Positions 23,190 to 23,781 of a DNA stretch of 23,781 bases are shown in pieces. Below the pieces are notes generated by a model. That model saw nothing but the letters and a program-made list of their open reading frames with translations. It was not told the origin of the DNA and searched no databases. Source of the DNA: an uncultured Myxococcales bacterium. GTDB taxonomy: Bacteria; Myxococcota_A; UBA9042. A program made the position numbers and the translations under genes. The stretch lies in NCBI GenBank assembly GCA_937915965.1, contig CALGHC010000665.1:1-23781 (forward strand), given 5' to 3'. How positions within the stretch are numbered: position 1 is the first letter of the stretch; every line of letters starts with the position of its first letter.

Positions 23190-23743
23190 CCGGCGCGACT
23201 CGTGGCGAGGCGTCACTCGCCGCGCCACCCACAGCGCGGCGGCGCATTGTCGTCGGTGTCCTACTTGCCGCTGTGATCACGGCAGCGGCAGCCGCCTGGT
23301 TGGGCACGCGCGCACCCGCCAATGTGCCGTTCTCAGTTGCTTCGCAGGTGCCGGCCGACGCGCAGCGCTACGCGTGGATCGAGAGTCTCGACGGCGTCGT
23401 CGATCTCGCAGCTGGCCTGTCGACTCGCATGCCTGGAAGCGAAGGGCTCGTTGAAGCGCTGTCCGTCCTCGCTGGCGTCGATCTAGCCGACAACGACGCG
23501 GTGGCAAGATCCGGCCTGCAGTTGGGAACAGGCGCTGTGCTTTTCGAATGGCGTGGAGCGTTTTGGGCGGCGCTTGGGCTGCGCGATGTCCAGGGCGCCC
23601 GCCACGTGGTCGACCTGCTCGGGCGCCGCGGCCACGCGGTCGAAGCGCGCGAGGCGGCTGCCGGCGTCGACCAACGCTGGCATGTGCGCACGCGCGGCGA
23701 CCAGCCGCTGGACATCGACCGGGGGTGCCGCCGCCAGCGCTGA
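23186..23743 (+). CDS. Membrane-anchored hypothetical protein, possibly frameshifted
   Basis: 185 residues as read, starting at a GTG that overlaps the wecB stop. Residues 18-40 are three Arg then a hydrophobic Ala/Val/Leu stretch, a membrane anchor or uncleaved signal. The rest (PADAQRYAWIESLDGVVDLA and on) resembles secreted proteins of unknown function found in deltaproteobacteria, but no family is assigned. The frame ends at TGA 23741. Adding one base to the G run at 23721-23725 would restore a frame open to the window edge (continuing VPPPALIARLEVREAVAGD), so the stop may be due to a frameshift or read error. Confidence 0.6.
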   Translation: MTGATRGEASLAAPPTARRRIVVGVLLAAVITAAAAAWLGTRAPANVPFSVASQVPADAQRYAWIESLDGVVDLAAGLSTRMPGSEGLVEALSVLAGVDLADNDAVARSGLQLGTGAVLFEWRGAFWAALGLRDVQGARHVVDLLGRRGHAVEAREAAAGVDQRWHVRTRGDQPLDIDRGCRRQR

Positions 23744-23781
23744 TCGCGCGCCTGGAAGTGCGCGAAGCGGTCGCCGGCGAC

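Overview
The window is a 23.8 kb, high-GC bacterial stretch dominated by one co-directional ribosomal protein supercluster. The str, S10, spc and alpha operons run together in order on the + strand from rpsL (402) to rplQ (18618). RpoA, L2, S17 and the S4/S14/L36 types read most like a myxobacterial or other deltaproteobacterial lineage (RpoA begins with the NWR-LI-P and TYGKF blocks seen there). This placement is recalled family resemblance, not a database search, and is moderate at best.

Layout: 1-401 is a promoter and structured leader. 402-3567 holds rpsL, rpsG, fusA with no tuf after it. 3615-7913 holds rpsJ, rplD, rplW, rplB, rpsS, rplV, rpsC, rplP, rpmC, with rplC (L3) absent from its usual slot. 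7915-14610 holds rpsQ, rplN, rplX, rplE, zinc-type rpsN, rpsH, rplF, rplR, rpsE, rplO, secY, with rpmD (L30) absent and a 308 bp spacer carrying a promoter-like site in its place. 14665-18618 holds adk, rpmJ, rpsM, rpsK, rpsD, rpoA, rplQ, without map or infA between adk and rpmJ. A 13-bp GC-rich hairpin followed by T residues closes the cluster.

Beyond the terminator, a minus-strand OmpR-type regulator with a degenerate receiver faces the cluster. Divergent from it is a tight + strand group: lnt (lipoprotein N-acylation), an RluB/RsuA-type rRNA pseudouridine synthase, wecB (UDP-GlcNAc 2-epimerase) and a membrane-anchored unknown protein that may be frameshifted near the window end.

Most of the window is ordinary core translation machinery. 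The points worth a second look are the missing rplC, a 135-residue acidic repeat extension on S17, an acidic repeat tail on L18 (both made of in-frame DNA tandem repeats), a roughly 23-residue insertion in the RpoA N-terminal domain, a receiver domain with Glu in place of the phospho-acceptor Asp, a His-to-Leu change in the L2 HPH motif, and a series of intergenic hairpins and repeats in leaders of rpsL, fusA, rplN, rpsH and rpoA. No clear new biological system was found.
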